From Paenibacillus glacialis (GTDB taxonomy: Bacteria; Bacillota; Bacilli; Paenibacillales; Paenibacillaceae), in the NCBI RefSeq assembly GCF_001637205.1, contig NZ_LVJH01000030.1:1-45929 (forward strand): a stretch of 45,929 nucleotides of DNA, read 5' to 3'. This document shows, one piece after another, positions 7,610-17,149 of this stretch. Position 1 is the first letter of the stretch, and every line of letters begins with the position of its first letter. The position numbers were made by a program, and so were the translations under genes. The notes under the pieces were generated by a model. That model worked only from the letters and a program-made list of their open reading frames with translations, did no database searches and was not told where the DNA came from.

Positions 7610-9661
7610 ATGAAAGAATCTGTCGAACAAAGTTCGGCTTCCAAGGCTAAGGGTCTGATACTGATACGTAATCTCTTTACAGGCAAGTTAAAAAATAAGC
7701 TAATCGCTTGGTTTTTGGTCGTTTCGTTTATTCCTTTAATTTCAACATCCTTGTACGTCTACTACACGGTTTCGACTAAATTGATTGAGAAACAAAATGA
7801 TTCCTACGTTTCTCTCGTACAGAGTAAAGCTAACACGATGGATATGTTCTTACGGGAACGCATGTCTGAAATACAGCTGCTGGCAACAACGTCAGATATT
7901 CGTTCAGACGATAACACACAAAAAATGAAGTATATACAGTCGTTAACAAAGACAACAGACAAGTACGACGGCAACACCTTTATTGGTGCGGACGGCCTTG
8001 TGAAAGCTGATACATTTGAAAAAAGCGTAGGTATTGACTTGGGGAGCCGTCCATTTTTCAAAAATGGACTGGAAGGAAAAGTAACGTACACGGATGTTAT
8101 TCTAGCAAAGACGACGGGCCAACGCTCCATTATTATGGCCGCTCCAGTTAAACAGGCTGACGATCGTGTCAAGGGTGTTCTGACTGGACTCGTAAACTTT
8201 GAAGGATTTACGTCCGACATTTTAAAAGATTTGTACATTGATAACGGTGTTGGTTATCCGATTGTCGTGGACAATCAAGGGAAAATTCAGCTTCATCCGA
8301 ATAAAGAGCTGATCGGCAAGACAGTCAAAGAAGCAAAGTTGACAAATGGTTTAGCTGATATCTTAGCTGGAGTCAAAGCGGAATCGACTTCCTATGTATA
8401 TAATGAAGCAGGGAAAAATTATTCAGTTGCATACGCGCCTGTGCCAACGACGGGTTATAGCCTGTACTTGCACATTCCGGAAGACTCGATTACAGCAGCA
8501 GTTTCCTCCATCAAAACGAATGTGACGATAATTGTTCTGCTTGTAAGCTTAGCGGTTATCTTTATTGCGATCGTTATAGCACAACAAATTACGCGGCCAA
8601 TTGTCGCGGTAGCATACGCAGCTGAACGTGTATCGAAGGGCGATCTAAGCCAAGAAGCGTTGCAAGTGAAAACGCATGATGAAGTTGGCAAGCTGACAGG
8701 GGCCGTCAATACGATGATTACGACTCTGCGTGGCTTCATTCTGCAAGTGAATCGAACGGCCCAAGACGTGGCTACGTCCGCAGAGGAGTTGTCTGCCAAC
8801 GCAGAGCATACGAGTAAGGCTACCGAGCATATTGCGATGGCGATTCAAGATGTGGCTGACGGAACGGAGAAGCAACTGAAAAACGTTGAAGAGAGCGTAC
8901 ACTCAATTCGGGAGGTAGCAGAGGGTGTACAGCAAATTGCGACTAACGCGCAAAGTGTAGCAAACTCTGCTTTGACAGCATCCGAAAGTGCCGATATCGG
9001 CAATCAGGCCATTCAAGTGGTTATGAATCAGATGGAATCTATTCACGTTACGGTAAACTCCATTAACGATACGATAAAGCGGCTAGGCCAACGATCTGCT
9101 GCAATTGATAATATCGTTAAGGTAATGTCTGATATTGCGGGGCAAACGAACTTACTCGCTCTTAATGCAGCGATCGAAGCGGCTCGAGCAGGCGAACATG
9201 GACGAGGATTTGCTGTAGTAGCCGGTGAAGTGCGGAAACTGTCTGAGCAATCGGGAGAGTCAACCAAGCAAATTACGGAGCTAATTGAAGCGATTCAAAG
9301 TGAAACGACAGTAGCCATCGAATCTATGGAGCAAGGCACACGCGAAGTAGCCGTAGGTATCGATGTTGTTAACCAAGCGGGCGCATCTTTTAATGAAATT
9401 ATGCAATCGGTACTGCAAGTGACAACTCAAATTCAAGAGGTTACGGCTTACTCGATGCAAATGAATAAGAGCACCGATTACGCTGTCGAGCAAGTGAACT
9501 TTATTACGAATGTGGCGGAGAAATCGGCTGAGGGGACGCAAGATGTGTCTGCGGCGACCGAAGAACAGTTGGCTGCGATGGAGCAAGTCAGCTCTTCGGC
9601 ACAGTCGTTGGCCAAGATGGCAGAAGATCTACAAATATATTTACGGCAATTCAAAGTATAA
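7610..9661 (+). CDS. Methyl-accepting chemotaxis protein with extracellular Cache domain
   Basis: 683 aa. Membrane segment 1 lies at about residues 33-56. An extracellular double-Cache-like sensor follows (about 57-295; typical [17 protein letters not shown] and YSLYLHIPE pieces), then membrane segment 2 (about 300-323) and a HAMP linker starting [20 protein letters not shown]. The cytoplasmic signalling domain contains the invariant hairpin tip [20 protein letters not shown] near 505-525. It relays ligand state to CheA/CheW in the polar chemosensory array. The ligand is unknown; amino acids are common for this sensor type, and the neighbouring secreted glutamyltransferase could supply one. 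Start ATG follows GGTGGAGG. It may be co-transcribed with ggt because no classical terminator separates them. Confidence 0.92.
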   Translation: MKESVEQSSASKAKGLILIRNLFTGKLKNKLIAWFLVVSFIPLISTSLYVYYTVSTKLIEKQNDSYVSLVQSKANTMDMFLRERMSEIQLLATTSDIRSDDNTQKMKYIQSLTKTTDKYDGNTFIGADGLVKADTFEKSVGIDLGSRPFFKNGLEGKVTYTDVILAKTTGQRSIIMAAPVKQADDRVKGVLTGLVNFEGFTSDILKDLYIDNGVGYPIVVDNQGKIQLHPNKELIGKTVKEAKLTNGLADILAGVKAESTSYVYNEAGKNYSVAYAPVPTTGYSLYLHIPEDSITAAVSSIKTNVTIIVLLVSLAVIFIAIVIAQQITRPIVAVAYAAERVSKGDLSQEALQVKTHDEVGKLTGAVNTMITTLRGFILQVNRTAQDVATSAEELSANAEHTSKATEHIAMAIQDVADGTEKQLKNVEESVHSIREVAEGVQQIATNAQSVANSALTASESADIGNQAIQVVMNQMESIHVTVNSINDTIKRLGQRSAAIDNIVKVMSDIAGQTNLLALNAAIEAARAGEHGRGFAVVAGEVRKLSEQSGESTKQITELIEAIQSETTVAIESMEQGTREVAVGIDVVNQAGASFNEIMQSVLQVTTQIQEVTAYSMQMNKSTDYAVEQVNFITNVAEKSAEGTQDVSAATEEQLAAMEQVSSSAQSLAKMAEDLQIYLRQFKV

Positions 9662-9685
9662 TTAAGGAAAAAAAGTGATCGGGTA

Positions 9686-9734
9686 ACAACAAAAACAGCT
9701 CATTCCTTGTTAGAGGATGAGCTGCTTTTGTTGT
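9686..9734 (+). terminator. Terminator after the chemoreceptor gene
   Basis: CAGCTCAT pairs with ATGAGCTG, extended by ACAACAAAA with TTTTGTTGT, giving a stem of about 18 bp with one mismatch and a T-rich 3' arm. Confidence 0.85.
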
Positions 9735-9856
9735 AGTAATGATAAATCCGGAGGCAAGAAAGCGGAATTAACTGTAATTCCATGATTACACTTCGAAAAG
9801 GTGCTCCATTTATGGTATGATGGGGGAAGTTTAATTTGAAAGGAATGGATTATTTC

Positions 9857-11482
9857 ATGATCAGTACAAGCGGCGTGACACTCCGTTATGGAAAACGCGC
9901 ACTTTTTGAGGATGTAAACATAAAATTCACACCAGGCAATTGTTACGGTCTTATTGGAGCGAACGGTGCAGGTAAATCAACTTTTCTAAAGATTCTTTCT
10001 GGAGAGATTGAAGCGAACTCAGGTGATGTTCATATGACTCCGGGAGAACGCATGGCGGTTCTTAAACAGAACCATTATGAATATGACGAATTCCCAGTTC
10101 TTGAGGTTGTTATTATGGGTCATATTCGCCTATATGAGATTATGAAAGAGAAAGATTCGCTCTATGCTAAGACAGACTTCACAGAACAAGACGGACTTCG
10201 TGCTGGTGAACTGGAAGGCGAATTTGCAGAATTGAATGGTTGGGATGCTGAGCCAGATGCTGCAGCACTCTTGATCGGTCTTGGTATTCCTCGTGAACTT
10301 CACGATAAGAAGATGACAGAGCTCAGTGGTAATGAGAAGGTACGTGTATTGTTGTCCCAAGCGTTATTTGGTCGTCCTAATAACCTTCTTCTCGATGAGC
10401 CTACCAACCATTTGGATCTTGAATCTATTGGCTGGTTGGAGAATTTCTTGATGGATTATGAAGGTACTGTTATTGTCGTATCCCATGACCGTCACTTCTT
10501 GAACAAAGTATGTACGCAAATTGCGGATATCGACTTCGGTAAAATTCAGATGTACGTAGGTAACTACGACTTCTGGTATGAATCCAGTCAGCTTGCTTTA
10601 CGCTTGTCACGGGATTCTAACAAGAAGAAAGAAGAGAAGATGAAAGAACTACAAGCGTTCATTCAACGTTTCTCCGCGAATGCATCTAAGTCCAAACAAG
10701 CAACTTCTCGTAAGAAACAGCTAGAGAAAATTACATTGGATGATATTCGTCCGTCTAGCCGTAAATACCCGTTCTTACATTTCAAGCCGGAACGTGAGGC
10801 AGGTAAGCAACTTCTTACTGTTGAAGGTTTGAACAAAACGGTTAACGATGAAGTCGTGCTTGACGGTGTAGGCTTCGTAGTCAATAAAGGGGATAAGATT
10901 GCTTTTGTCGGACCAAACAGTCTGCCTAAATCCACATTCTTTGATGTTGTGATGGGCGAGCAAACCGCTGATGCTGGTGAATACACATGGGGGATCACGA
11001 CAACTCAAGCCTATTTTCCTAAAGACAACTCCCGTTATTTCGATGGCGTGGACATGAATTTGGTGGATTGGCTTCGTCAGTATTCCCAAGACCAAGATGA
11101 AACGTTCCTACGTGGTTTCCTTGGACGCATGCTGTTTGCCGGAGAAGAAGCGTTGAAGAAAGCAAGCGTGCTTTCTGGTGGAGAAAAGGTTCGTTGTATG
11201 TTAGCGAAGATGATGCTTAATGGTGCCAATGTACTCGTGTTCGATGAACCAACGAATCACTTGGATTTGGAATCCATTACAGCACTTAATAACGGACTTA
11301 CTGATTTTGACGGGACGATTCTTTTCACATCCCATGACCATCAGTTCATTCAGACGATTGCGAATCGGATCATCGAGATTACTCCGAACGGAATAATCGA
11401 TCGCTCAATGAGTTACGATGAATATTTGGAGAACGAAGAGGTTAAAGCGCTTCGGGAACAAATGTACCCTGTAGAAAAATAG
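9857..11482 (+). CDS. ykpA: ABC-F ATPase, YkpA (YbiT-like)
   Basis: 541 aa from ATG 9857 (MISTSGVTLRYG); a TTG at 9836 would add seven residues and also has a ribosome site, so the start is uncertain. There are two ABC ATPase domains and no membrane segments, as in ABC-F proteins that act on ribosomes. Domain 1 has Walker A GANGAGKST and Walker B LLLDEPTNHLDL. The linker contains KKKEEKMKELQAFIQRFSAN. Domain 2 has signature LSGGEKVR and Walker B VFDEPTNHLDL, but its Walker A reads GPNSLPKST and lacks the usual GKS. The domain-1 signature is LSGNE instead of LSGGE. Both oddities resemble B. subtilis YkpA (about 540 aa), which matches along the whole length. It is a single gene with its own terminator. 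Confidence 0.93.
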   Translation: MISTSGVTLRYGKRALFEDVNIKFTPGNCYGLIGANGAGKSTFLKILSGEIEANSGDVHMTPGERMAVLKQNHYEYDEFPVLEVVIMGHIRLYEIMKEKDSLYAKTDFTEQDGLRAGELEGEFAELNGWDAEPDAAALLIGLGIPRELHDKKMTELSGNEKVRVLLSQALFGRPNNLLLDEPTNHLDLESIGWLENFLMDYEGTVIVVSHDRHFLNKVCTQIADIDFGKIQMYVGNYDFWYESSQLALRLSRDSNKKKEEKMKELQAFIQRFSANASKSKQATSRKKQLEKITLDDIRPSSRKYPFLHFKPEREAGKQLLTVEGLNKTVNDEVVLDGVGFVVNKGDKIAFVGPNSLPKSTFFDVVMGEQTADAGEYTWGITTTQAYFPKDNSRYFDGVDMNLVDWLRQYSQDQDETFLRGFLGRMLFAGEEALKKASVLSGGEKVRCMLAKMMLNGANVLVFDEPTNHLDLESITALNNGLTDFDGTILFTSHDHQFIQTIANRIIEITPNGIIDRSMSYDEYLENEEVKALREQMYPVEK

Positions 11483-11514
11483 TCTGAAAGTAGTAAGTCT
11501 TTAGCATGTGAATG

Positions 11515-11570
11515 GTGACCCGTAAGTTGTACACTTTGAAAAAAGTGACCACCTTACGGGTCACTTTTTT
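11515..11570 (+). terminator. Terminator after ykpA
   Basis: Perfect 12-bp stem GTGACCCGTAAG/CTTACGGGTCAC followed by TTTTTT. The loop is long (26 nt). Confidence 0.9.
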
Positions 11571-11628
11571 GTATTAATTATAAGTGAGTTGATAAGTATC
11601 ACATTTAGTTGATCTGTCAGATAGTAAA

Positions 11629-11642
11629 AGAAAGCGTTTTTT
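11629..11642. promoter_or_regulatory. Possible CcpA catabolite-response element
   Basis: AGAAAGCGTTTTTT fits the cre consensus TGWAANCGNTNWCA with three mismatches, all in the outer positions, and lies 43 bp before the first ABC permease start. Carbon-catabolite control of sugar uptake operons would make sense. The match is weak and unproven. Confidence 0.3.
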
Positions 11643-11684
11643 CGTAAACTTAATGCAGTCGGATAAAGCAGAGGGGGACACGAC

Positions 11685-12647
11685 ATGGCACAGCTTTCCG
11701 TGAAAACGGTGGAATCAAAGCCACCGCTAAAGCGGCCTACAAGCAGATTTACAACGTTCATGAAACAAATTGATTTACAATTAATGGTACTACCGGCACT
11801 TGCGCTTATTATTCTCTTCAGTTATGTTCCTATGTATGGGATTATGATTGCATTTCAGGATTATAAAGTAGGCAATAGTTTCACTAGTAGTCCATGGGTT
11901 GGATTTAAGCATTTTGCTTATTTCTTTAATTCACCAGATTTTGCCTTAGTTATGAAGAATACAATCGTTATCAGTTTGTTGAAATTCTGTATCGGATTTC
12001 CGGCACCGATCATTCTAGCTTTAATGCTTAATGAAGTTCGTAGAATGAGATTTAAACGAATTGTACAGACAGTTACTTACTTGCCTCACTTTATGTCATG
12101 GGTTATTATCGGCGGACTTGTTGGTTCGATGCTCGCGACAGACAATGGTAGTATTAATATGCTACTACAAAAGTTGAATTTGATTAATGAACCGATTAAC
12201 TTTCTATCGGTACCCGAATATTTCAAAACGATTCTGGTATCAACAAATATTTGGAAGGAAATCGGATTTGGATCCATTGTTTATTTGGCAGCCATCGCCG
12301 GAGTTGATCCTAGCTCGTATGAGGCGGCTTCGATAGACGGAGCCAGTCGGTTTAAACAGATATACCTGATAACGCTTCCATCAATTATGCCAGTTGTTTC
12401 AATCTTCATGATTCTAGCAATCGGGAACTTGTTGAGTGCTGGATTTGAAGATATTCTCGTTCTCGCACCGAATCCCGCGCTTAGGGATGTATCAGATGTC
12501 ATCGATACTTATGTCATACGAGTCGGGGTAAACAATTACCGATATTCCTACGCTACTGCCGTGGGTCTATTCAAAGCTGTTATTAGTGTAGGATTACTCA
12601 CAATCGCTAACTTTGTGGCGAAGAAGTCAGGTAACAGTCTATGGTAA
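11685..12647 (+). CDS. Carbohydrate ABC transporter permease, LplB type
   Basis: 320 aa with six predicted membrane segments, the first at about residues 34-54 (LMVLPALALIILFSYVPMYG). The cytoplasmic EAA loop that contacts the ATPase reads EAASIDGASRFKQIYLITLP. This is the LplB/YteP subgroup of CUT1 permeases, which in Bacillus and Paenibacillus import oligosaccharides, usually sharing the general ATPase MsmX encoded elsewhere; no ATPase is encoded in this cluster. The first gene of the set permease-permease-binding lipoprotein. Start ATG follows AGAGGGGG. The transported sugar cannot be inferred, because no glycoside hydrolase is adjacent. Confidence 0.9.
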   Translation: MAQLSVKTVESKPPLKRPTSRFTTFMKQIDLQLMVLPALALIILFSYVPMYGIMIAFQDYKVGNSFTSSPWVGFKHFAYFFNSPDFALVMKNTIVISLLKFCIGFPAPIILALMLNEVRRMRFKRIVQTVTYLPHFMSWVIIGGLVGSMLATDNGSINMLLQKLNLINEPINFLSVPEYFKTILVSTNIWKEIGFGSIVYLAAIAGVDPSSYEAASIDGASRFKQIYLITLPSIMPVVSIFMILAIGNLLSAGFEDILVLAPNPALRDVSDVIDTYVIRVGVNNYRYSYATAVGLFKAVISVGLLTIANFVAKKSGNSLW

Positions 12648-12678
12648 TTATGACACAAGTAAAGGAGGTACATAACTG

Positions 12679-13572
12679 ATGCGCGACACTAAAGGCGATC
12701 GCATTATGATAATATCCATCTATGCAATTCTAACTATCTTAGCTGTTTCAACGCTTTATCCGTTTCTGAATGCGCTTGCGGTCTCATTCAATGTGGGGTC
12801 AGATACTTCTAATGGAGGGGTCACAATTTGGCCTCGGAAGTTCACGTTGGAGAACTATAGCCTCGTCTTCAAGGATGAACGTTTAATGAATGGGTTTTAT
12901 GTATCTGTGTTACGTACGGTTGTTGGTACTGTAACTGCAATATTGGCGACAGCTATTTTCTCTTACGGTATGTCGAAGAAAGAATTGGTAGGCCGTAAAT
13001 ACTATATGGTCCTGTGTATCATCACGATGTACTTCTCTGGAGGTCTCATTCCGACGTTCCTGTTGATGCGCAATCTTGGCTTGATGAACTCATTCTGGAT
13101 ATTCATTATTCCTTCGCTAATTGGCGTATGGAACATGATTATATTTCGTACATTCTTTCAGGCATTACCTTCTGGATTGGAAGAGTCAGCAAAGATGGAT
13201 GGATGCGGAAACTGGGGGACCTTATTTCGGATCGTATTACCGCTATCGGGTCCTGTCATAGCTACATTAGGGTTGTTTACAGCTATATCGCACTGGAACG
13301 AATGGTTCCTTGCTAGTATCTACCTTTCGAAAGATGATTTGATGCCAATTCAGACCATCTTGAAGCAAATACTAGCTTCTAATATCGTATCAGAGCAATC
13401 CTCTAGTCTAGATGCAGCATCTTTAGCACGTATGCAGTCTGCAAAGACGATTACAAGTAAATCTTTATCTATGGCGACAATGATGGTAGCAACACTGCCG
13501 ATTGTTTGTGTATACCCTTTCGTTCAGAAGTATTTTGTAAAAGGGGTACTCGTAGGTTCTTTGAAAGAGTAG
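12679..13572 (+). CDS. Carbohydrate ABC transporter permease, LplC/YtcP type
   Basis: 297 aa and six predicted membrane segments. The EAA loop reads ESAKMDGCGNWGTLFRIVLP. The N-terminus (YAILTILAVSTLYPFLNALAVSFN) and the C-terminal YPFVQKYFVKGVLVGSLKE ending are characteristic of LplC-type permeases, which pair with LplB-type partners. Start ATG at 12679 behind a strong AAAGGAGGT, 31 nt after the partner permease stop, so the two are surely co-transcribed. Together they form the membrane channel of a binding-protein-dependent importer. Confidence 0.9.
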   Translation: MRDTKGDRIMIISIYAILTILAVSTLYPFLNALAVSFNVGSDTSNGGVTIWPRKFTLENYSLVFKDERLMNGFYVSVLRTVVGTVTAILATAIFSYGMSKKELVGRKYYMVLCIITMYFSGGLIPTFLLMRNLGLMNSFWIFIIPSLIGVWNMIIFRTFFQALPSGLEESAKMDGCGNWGTLFRIVLPLSGPVIATLGLFTAISHWNEWFLASIYLSKDDLMPIQTILKQILASNIVSEQSSSLDAASLARMQSAKTITSKSLSMATMMVATLPIVCVYPFVQKYFVKGVLVGSLKE

Positions 13573-13668
13573 TAGTACTGTGAGAATGGAACGAGGATTT
13601 TTCAAACTTTAGTTTGGAGCCTAGTGCTTTAAACATAAATAAAGAGATTGAAAGGGGAAAACAAGGGG

Positions 13669-15339
13669 ATGAAGAAAAAAACAAAGTTGGTTGGCAGCGC
13701 TTTATCAACCGTGATGGCTCTATCTTTAGTTGTTGGATGTTCAAGTAATAGCGGAAACGCTGAACCAACGAAGGAACCAGCAAAAGATGGTAACAAGGTA
13801 GAGACAAAGGCTGAGGAATCTCAGAAGTATGAATTGGGTAAAGAACAACTAGACATTACGTTGTTTGGTAATTATCCATGGTACGCAGCGACTCCTAAGT
13901 GGGGATCAGACGAAGTAACAAAATGGGTTCAAGATAACAAGAAGGTTACCGTTACTGAAGTTCCAAACGGGGGGAATAATGTTCAGAAGCTTAATACAAT
14001 GATAGCATCTGGCGACCTTCCAGATATCATTTGGGGCGAACGTGGTACCGATGTAGAACGTTTACGTGAGGCTGGTTTGCTTGTGCCTTTGGATGATTAT
14101 ATCGACAAATATCCTAACTTGAAGAAATGGTTGGATCCAATGGCACTTAATATGCTACGTTCACCAGATGGTAAGCTATATACGTTCCCTAACTGGTATA
14201 CGAATCGTCCTAATGGTAACGCTGGTTGGGTTGTAAATAAGAAAATTTACAACGAGTTGGGCAAACCGAAATTGGAAACGACGGATGATCTATACACTTA
14301 TTTGAACTTGGTTAAGGAAAAATATCCAAAAGTTATTCCTTTTGAGACTGATCTAGCATCAGAAGGTCATGGTATCGACCAGTTGTTCTCAGCTTTCAAA
14401 GAAAGCAATCTTAGCTTCACAAGATTCTATGCGGTACCAGATGGCGATAAGATGACTTCAATTTATAAAGACCCAGGGTTCAGAGAATCCGTTGTTTACG
14501 CTTCGAAGTTGTTCCGTGAGAAGCTGATGACGCAGGACGCGATGACGCAAACACGTGATCAAGTCCAAGAGAAACTCAACAACGGAAAAGTAGCAGTATA
14601 TGCTGCTACTAACGCTACTCTATATTCAAGTCAGGGCCATGCTGAACTCGTGAAGAGTGATCCTGAGGCAGGTTACTTTATGGTTAAACCAATTCACAAG
14701 GATGGTTTAGATCCAAGCAAGATTTATCCAGGTACCTATAATAAACTTGGATGGAACTCCGCTGTCATTACGACAAGCGCTAAAGATCCAGAAGCAGTCT
14801 TTGCTTTCCTTGATTATTGGACCGGTCCTGAAGGTATGACGTTACAGATGTGGGGAACTGAAGGTGGTTACTGGAAGGGTCTAGACGCTGATGGTGTAAC
14901 TCCTATATTTACAGACAAAGTTAAGTCTGAACCGCAAGAGTTGGCAAAATATCAGGCTAAAATGGATCCATTAATGTGGGTAGGTAATACGGTGTTTGTT
15001 GATGATATCAAGGGTAAATTCCAAACAACTTTAGCTGAAAGTGAACGTGACTGGTCAACATACTGGCAGTATGTAGTCACTTGGCCAACACAAGGTGATG
15101 CGACAGAATTCATCGATTTATACCCACAACCAGAAAGTGAAGAAGGCATCGCGTTCCAACGTGCTAAAGATATTTGGTTGAAGGTAAGAGCGCAGACATT
15201 GTATGCGAAGACAGACGAAGAAGCGCTTGCAATGCTTGATAAAGCACACGATGATTCGATGAGTGCTGGATTCGATAAAGTACTTGTAAAACTTGCAGAA
15301 AAATGGCATAAGAATAAGGCAATAATGGAAGGTAAGTAA
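13669..15339 (+). CDS. Extracellular solute-binding lipoprotein (LipO/LplA type)
   Basis: 556 aa from ATG 13669; an in-frame TTG at 13648 lacks a good ribosome site, while GAAAGGGG fits the ATG. The lipobox LVVGC predicts lipidation at Cys24 after a basic start (MKKKTKL), anchoring the protein to the outer face of the membrane. The following STN/K/E-rich linker is typical. The body looks like the large family-1 sugar-binding proteins (SGDLPDIIWGERG, LREAGLLVPLDDYIDKYPNL, VFAFLDYWTGPEG). It captures the ligand for the two upstream permeases. The ligand is unknown. It lies 96 nt after the second permease and ends at a terminator, so the regulator pair downstream probably has some independent transcription. 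Confidence 0.9.
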   Translation: MKKKTKLVGSALSTVMALSLVVGCSSNSGNAEPTKEPAKDGNKVETKAEESQKYELGKEQLDITLFGNYPWYAATPKWGSDEVTKWVQDNKKVTVTEVPNGGNNVQKLNTMIASGDLPDIIWGERGTDVERLREAGLLVPLDDYIDKYPNLKKWLDPMALNMLRSPDGKLYTFPNWYTNRPNGNAGWVVNKKIYNELGKPKLETTDDLYTYLNLVKEKYPKVIPFETDLASEGHGIDQLFSAFKESNLSFTRFYAVPDGDKMTSIYKDPGFRESVVYASKLFREKLMTQDAMTQTRDQVQEKLNNGKVAVYAATNATLYSSQGHAELVKSDPEAGYFMVKPIHKDGLDPSKIYPGTYNKLGWNSAVITTSAKDPEAVFAFLDYWTGPEGMTLQMWGTEGGYWKGLDADGVTPIFTDKVKSEPQELAKYQAKMDPLMWVGNTVFVDDIKGKFQTTLAESERDWSTYWQYVVTWPTQGDATEFIDLYPQPESEEGIAFQRAKDIWLKVRAQTLYAKTDEEALAMLDKAHDDSMSAGFDKVLVKLAEKWHKNKAIMEGK

Positions 15340-15356
15340 AGTAAGCAAGGTGTACT

Positions 15357-15384
15357 GAGGGGACCCATAGGGTCTCCTTTTTAT
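15357..15384 (+). terminator. Terminator after the binding-protein gene
   Basis: GGGGACCC pairs with GGGTCTCC (one G-T pair) around a tiny loop, followed by TTTTTATTT. Confidence 0.75.
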
Positions 15385-15547
15385 TTAGATGTATTTGTTA
15401 GGTGAGTATTTCTATTTCTAGGACAGAACTTTCGAACAGATACTACGATTATGAATATATTATTTGGAAACTTCTGGTCCAAATGATGCTAGAGACGTTA
15501 TACTTAATTAAAGAATCGAATGAGCCTTTTAGGAGGGTTATGAATTC

Positions 15548-17134
15548 ATGTATAAAGTGTTGTTGGCAGATGACGAGCTTCTAGATTTAGAAGGAATGAA
15601 ACAGTTCATTCCCTGGTCAGAGTTGGGTCTGGTAGTGGTAGGAGCCGTAAATAATGGGTTCGCGGCTTGCGAAGTAATGGAGAAGCAATCCATTGATATT
15701 CTTGTTACAGATGTGAACATGCCGAATATGTCGGGTTTGGAACTGGCCAGAATCGCTATTGATAAGAAACCAGATGTACGTATCCTTTTTGTAAGCGGAT
15801 ATCAGGACTTTCATTATGTTAAACAAGCATTGTCTATGAAGGCATGTAGTTACTTACTTAAGCCTATGGATGATGATGAACTCATTTTATCTCTACGGCA
15901 AATCGTTCAGGATCTTGAAACAGAGGAGAAACGACGAGAAGAGGAAGAGCAATATTATCATATGAAGCCGATGGCTAGAAATGATCTATTGATCCGTTTG
16001 CTTCAAGGCGAGCTCACATGGGAACGACCTGATGGTATAGCAAAAATTGCTGTGTCCTATGGTTTGGATAAGCTTGCAGGCCCACTTCGTACAGCTGTGT
16101 TGGAAATGGATGATCTGGAATGGATGCAGTATGGGGACACACAATCGGCCACTGCCACTGGGCAAAATCTTGAAGTACTACTGAAAGAAATAAATGAAGT
16201 GATCCTTGGTCACGAAATGGGATATTGTTTCAGGTTGTCACGACAACGTGTTGCTGTTGTAATGCATGGGCAAGGGATGAATGATAGAGTTTATGCAATG
16301 TTTGAAGAAGTGACCTCCAGATTATCCTTTTCAGTGACAATTGGACTGGGAGAGCCCGTTCAAGACGTGTCACAATTACCGACTTCATATAAGCAGGCTC
16401 TAGAAGCATTGGATGGTAAAATATTCTTTGGAAAAGGGGACTTAATCAACTATGAGGACGTCCGCCGAGCACCAGAGTTAAGTGATGCCAAAACACTGGA
16501 TATTCGTTTGGATGCCTTATTCAAAGCTATGTCTGAGTATAACTTAGTAGGTATTCATGATGAGATTGAAAATCTGTTTCAAACCGTATCCACATTACGC
16601 TCAAGAGCTACTATTTATAATTTAGCTATGTATATCATCTTTAAGCTAGATCAATATTTACATACACTGGATGAAGATTTGTTCGAAATGCTGGGGATGG
16701 AGCTTCATAGTCTCGATATCGTATTGAAATTTGAGATGATGGGAGATATCCGTTCATGGTTAGTACGTAAAGTTTTTGAGATCTCGGAAAAGATACGTCA
16801 AAGGGAAAACTCAAAAAATAGCAAGTTAATTCGGGAGATTATGAATATTATAAGAGAACGGATACAGGAGAACATTACACTAAAGGATATTGCCCAGCAA
16901 TTTTTGTTTTCTCCTAATTATCTGGGACATTTATTCAAGGAAGAGGTGGGTAAAAGTTTCAGTGAGATACTGACCAGCATGAGAATGGAACGGGCACGCG
17001 AATTGCTTAAAGATCCGACTTTAAAAATATATGAAGTTGCAAATCTGGTAGGATACCGATATATTCCTTATTTCAGCAGGCAATTCAGAGAAGCTTACGG
17101 TATGACACCAATGGATTTCCGAAAAAGAGAGTAA
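15548..17134 (+). CDS. Response regulator with AraC DNA-binding domain (YesN type)
   Basis: 528 aa. The receiver domain (about residues 1-120) has acidic pocket ADDE and phospho-acceptor Asp55 in VTDVNMPNMSG, with Lys in YLLKPMDDDEL. A middle region of about 270 residues resembles the degenerate cyclase-like/YesN domain. The C-terminal AraC pair of helix-turn-helices (about 430-528) includes ITLKDIAQQFLFSPNYLGHL and ends with YGMTPMDFRKRE. YesN-type regulators activate neighbouring sugar-uptake genes in answer to their YesM-type kinase, which is the next gene. So the likely target is the upstream ABC operon. Start ATG at 15548 behind AGGAGGGTT. Confidence 0.92.
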   Translation: MYKVLLADDELLDLEGMKQFIPWSELGLVVVGAVNNGFAACEVMEKQSIDILVTDVNMPNMSGLELARIAIDKKPDVRILFVSGYQDFHYVKQALSMKACSYLLKPMDDDELILSLRQIVQDLETEEKRREEEEQYYHMKPMARNDLLIRLLQGELTWERPDGIAKIAVSYGLDKLAGPLRTAVLEMDDLEWMQYGDTQSATATGQNLEVLLKEINEVILGHEMGYCFRLSRQRVAVVMHGQGMNDRVYAMFEEVTSRLSFSVTIGLGEPVQDVSQLPTSYKQALEALDGKIFFGKGDLINYEDVRRAPELSDAKTLDIRLDALFKAMSEYNLVGIHDEIENLFQTVSTLRSRATIYNLAMYIIFKLDQYLHTLDEDLFEMLGMELHSLDIVLKFEMMGDIRSWLVRKVFEISEKIRQRENSKNSKLIREIMNIIRERIQENITLKDIAQQFLFSPNYLGHLFKEEVGKSFSEILTSMRMERARELLKDPTLKIYEVANLVGYRYIPYFSRQFREAYGMTPMDFRKRE

Positions 17135-17149
17135 CGAGGGATGCATAAG

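Noticed and set aside
13611..13624. CAAACT-TT-AGTTTG palindrome between permease and binding-protein genes
   Set aside because: Too short and common in AT-rich DNA; resemblance to the ACTTTAGTT part of repeat B is not enough.
15402..15584. Plus-strand 60-aa frame before the response regulator
   Set aside because: Overlaps the regulator start out of frame, lacks a ribosome site, sequence not protein-like.
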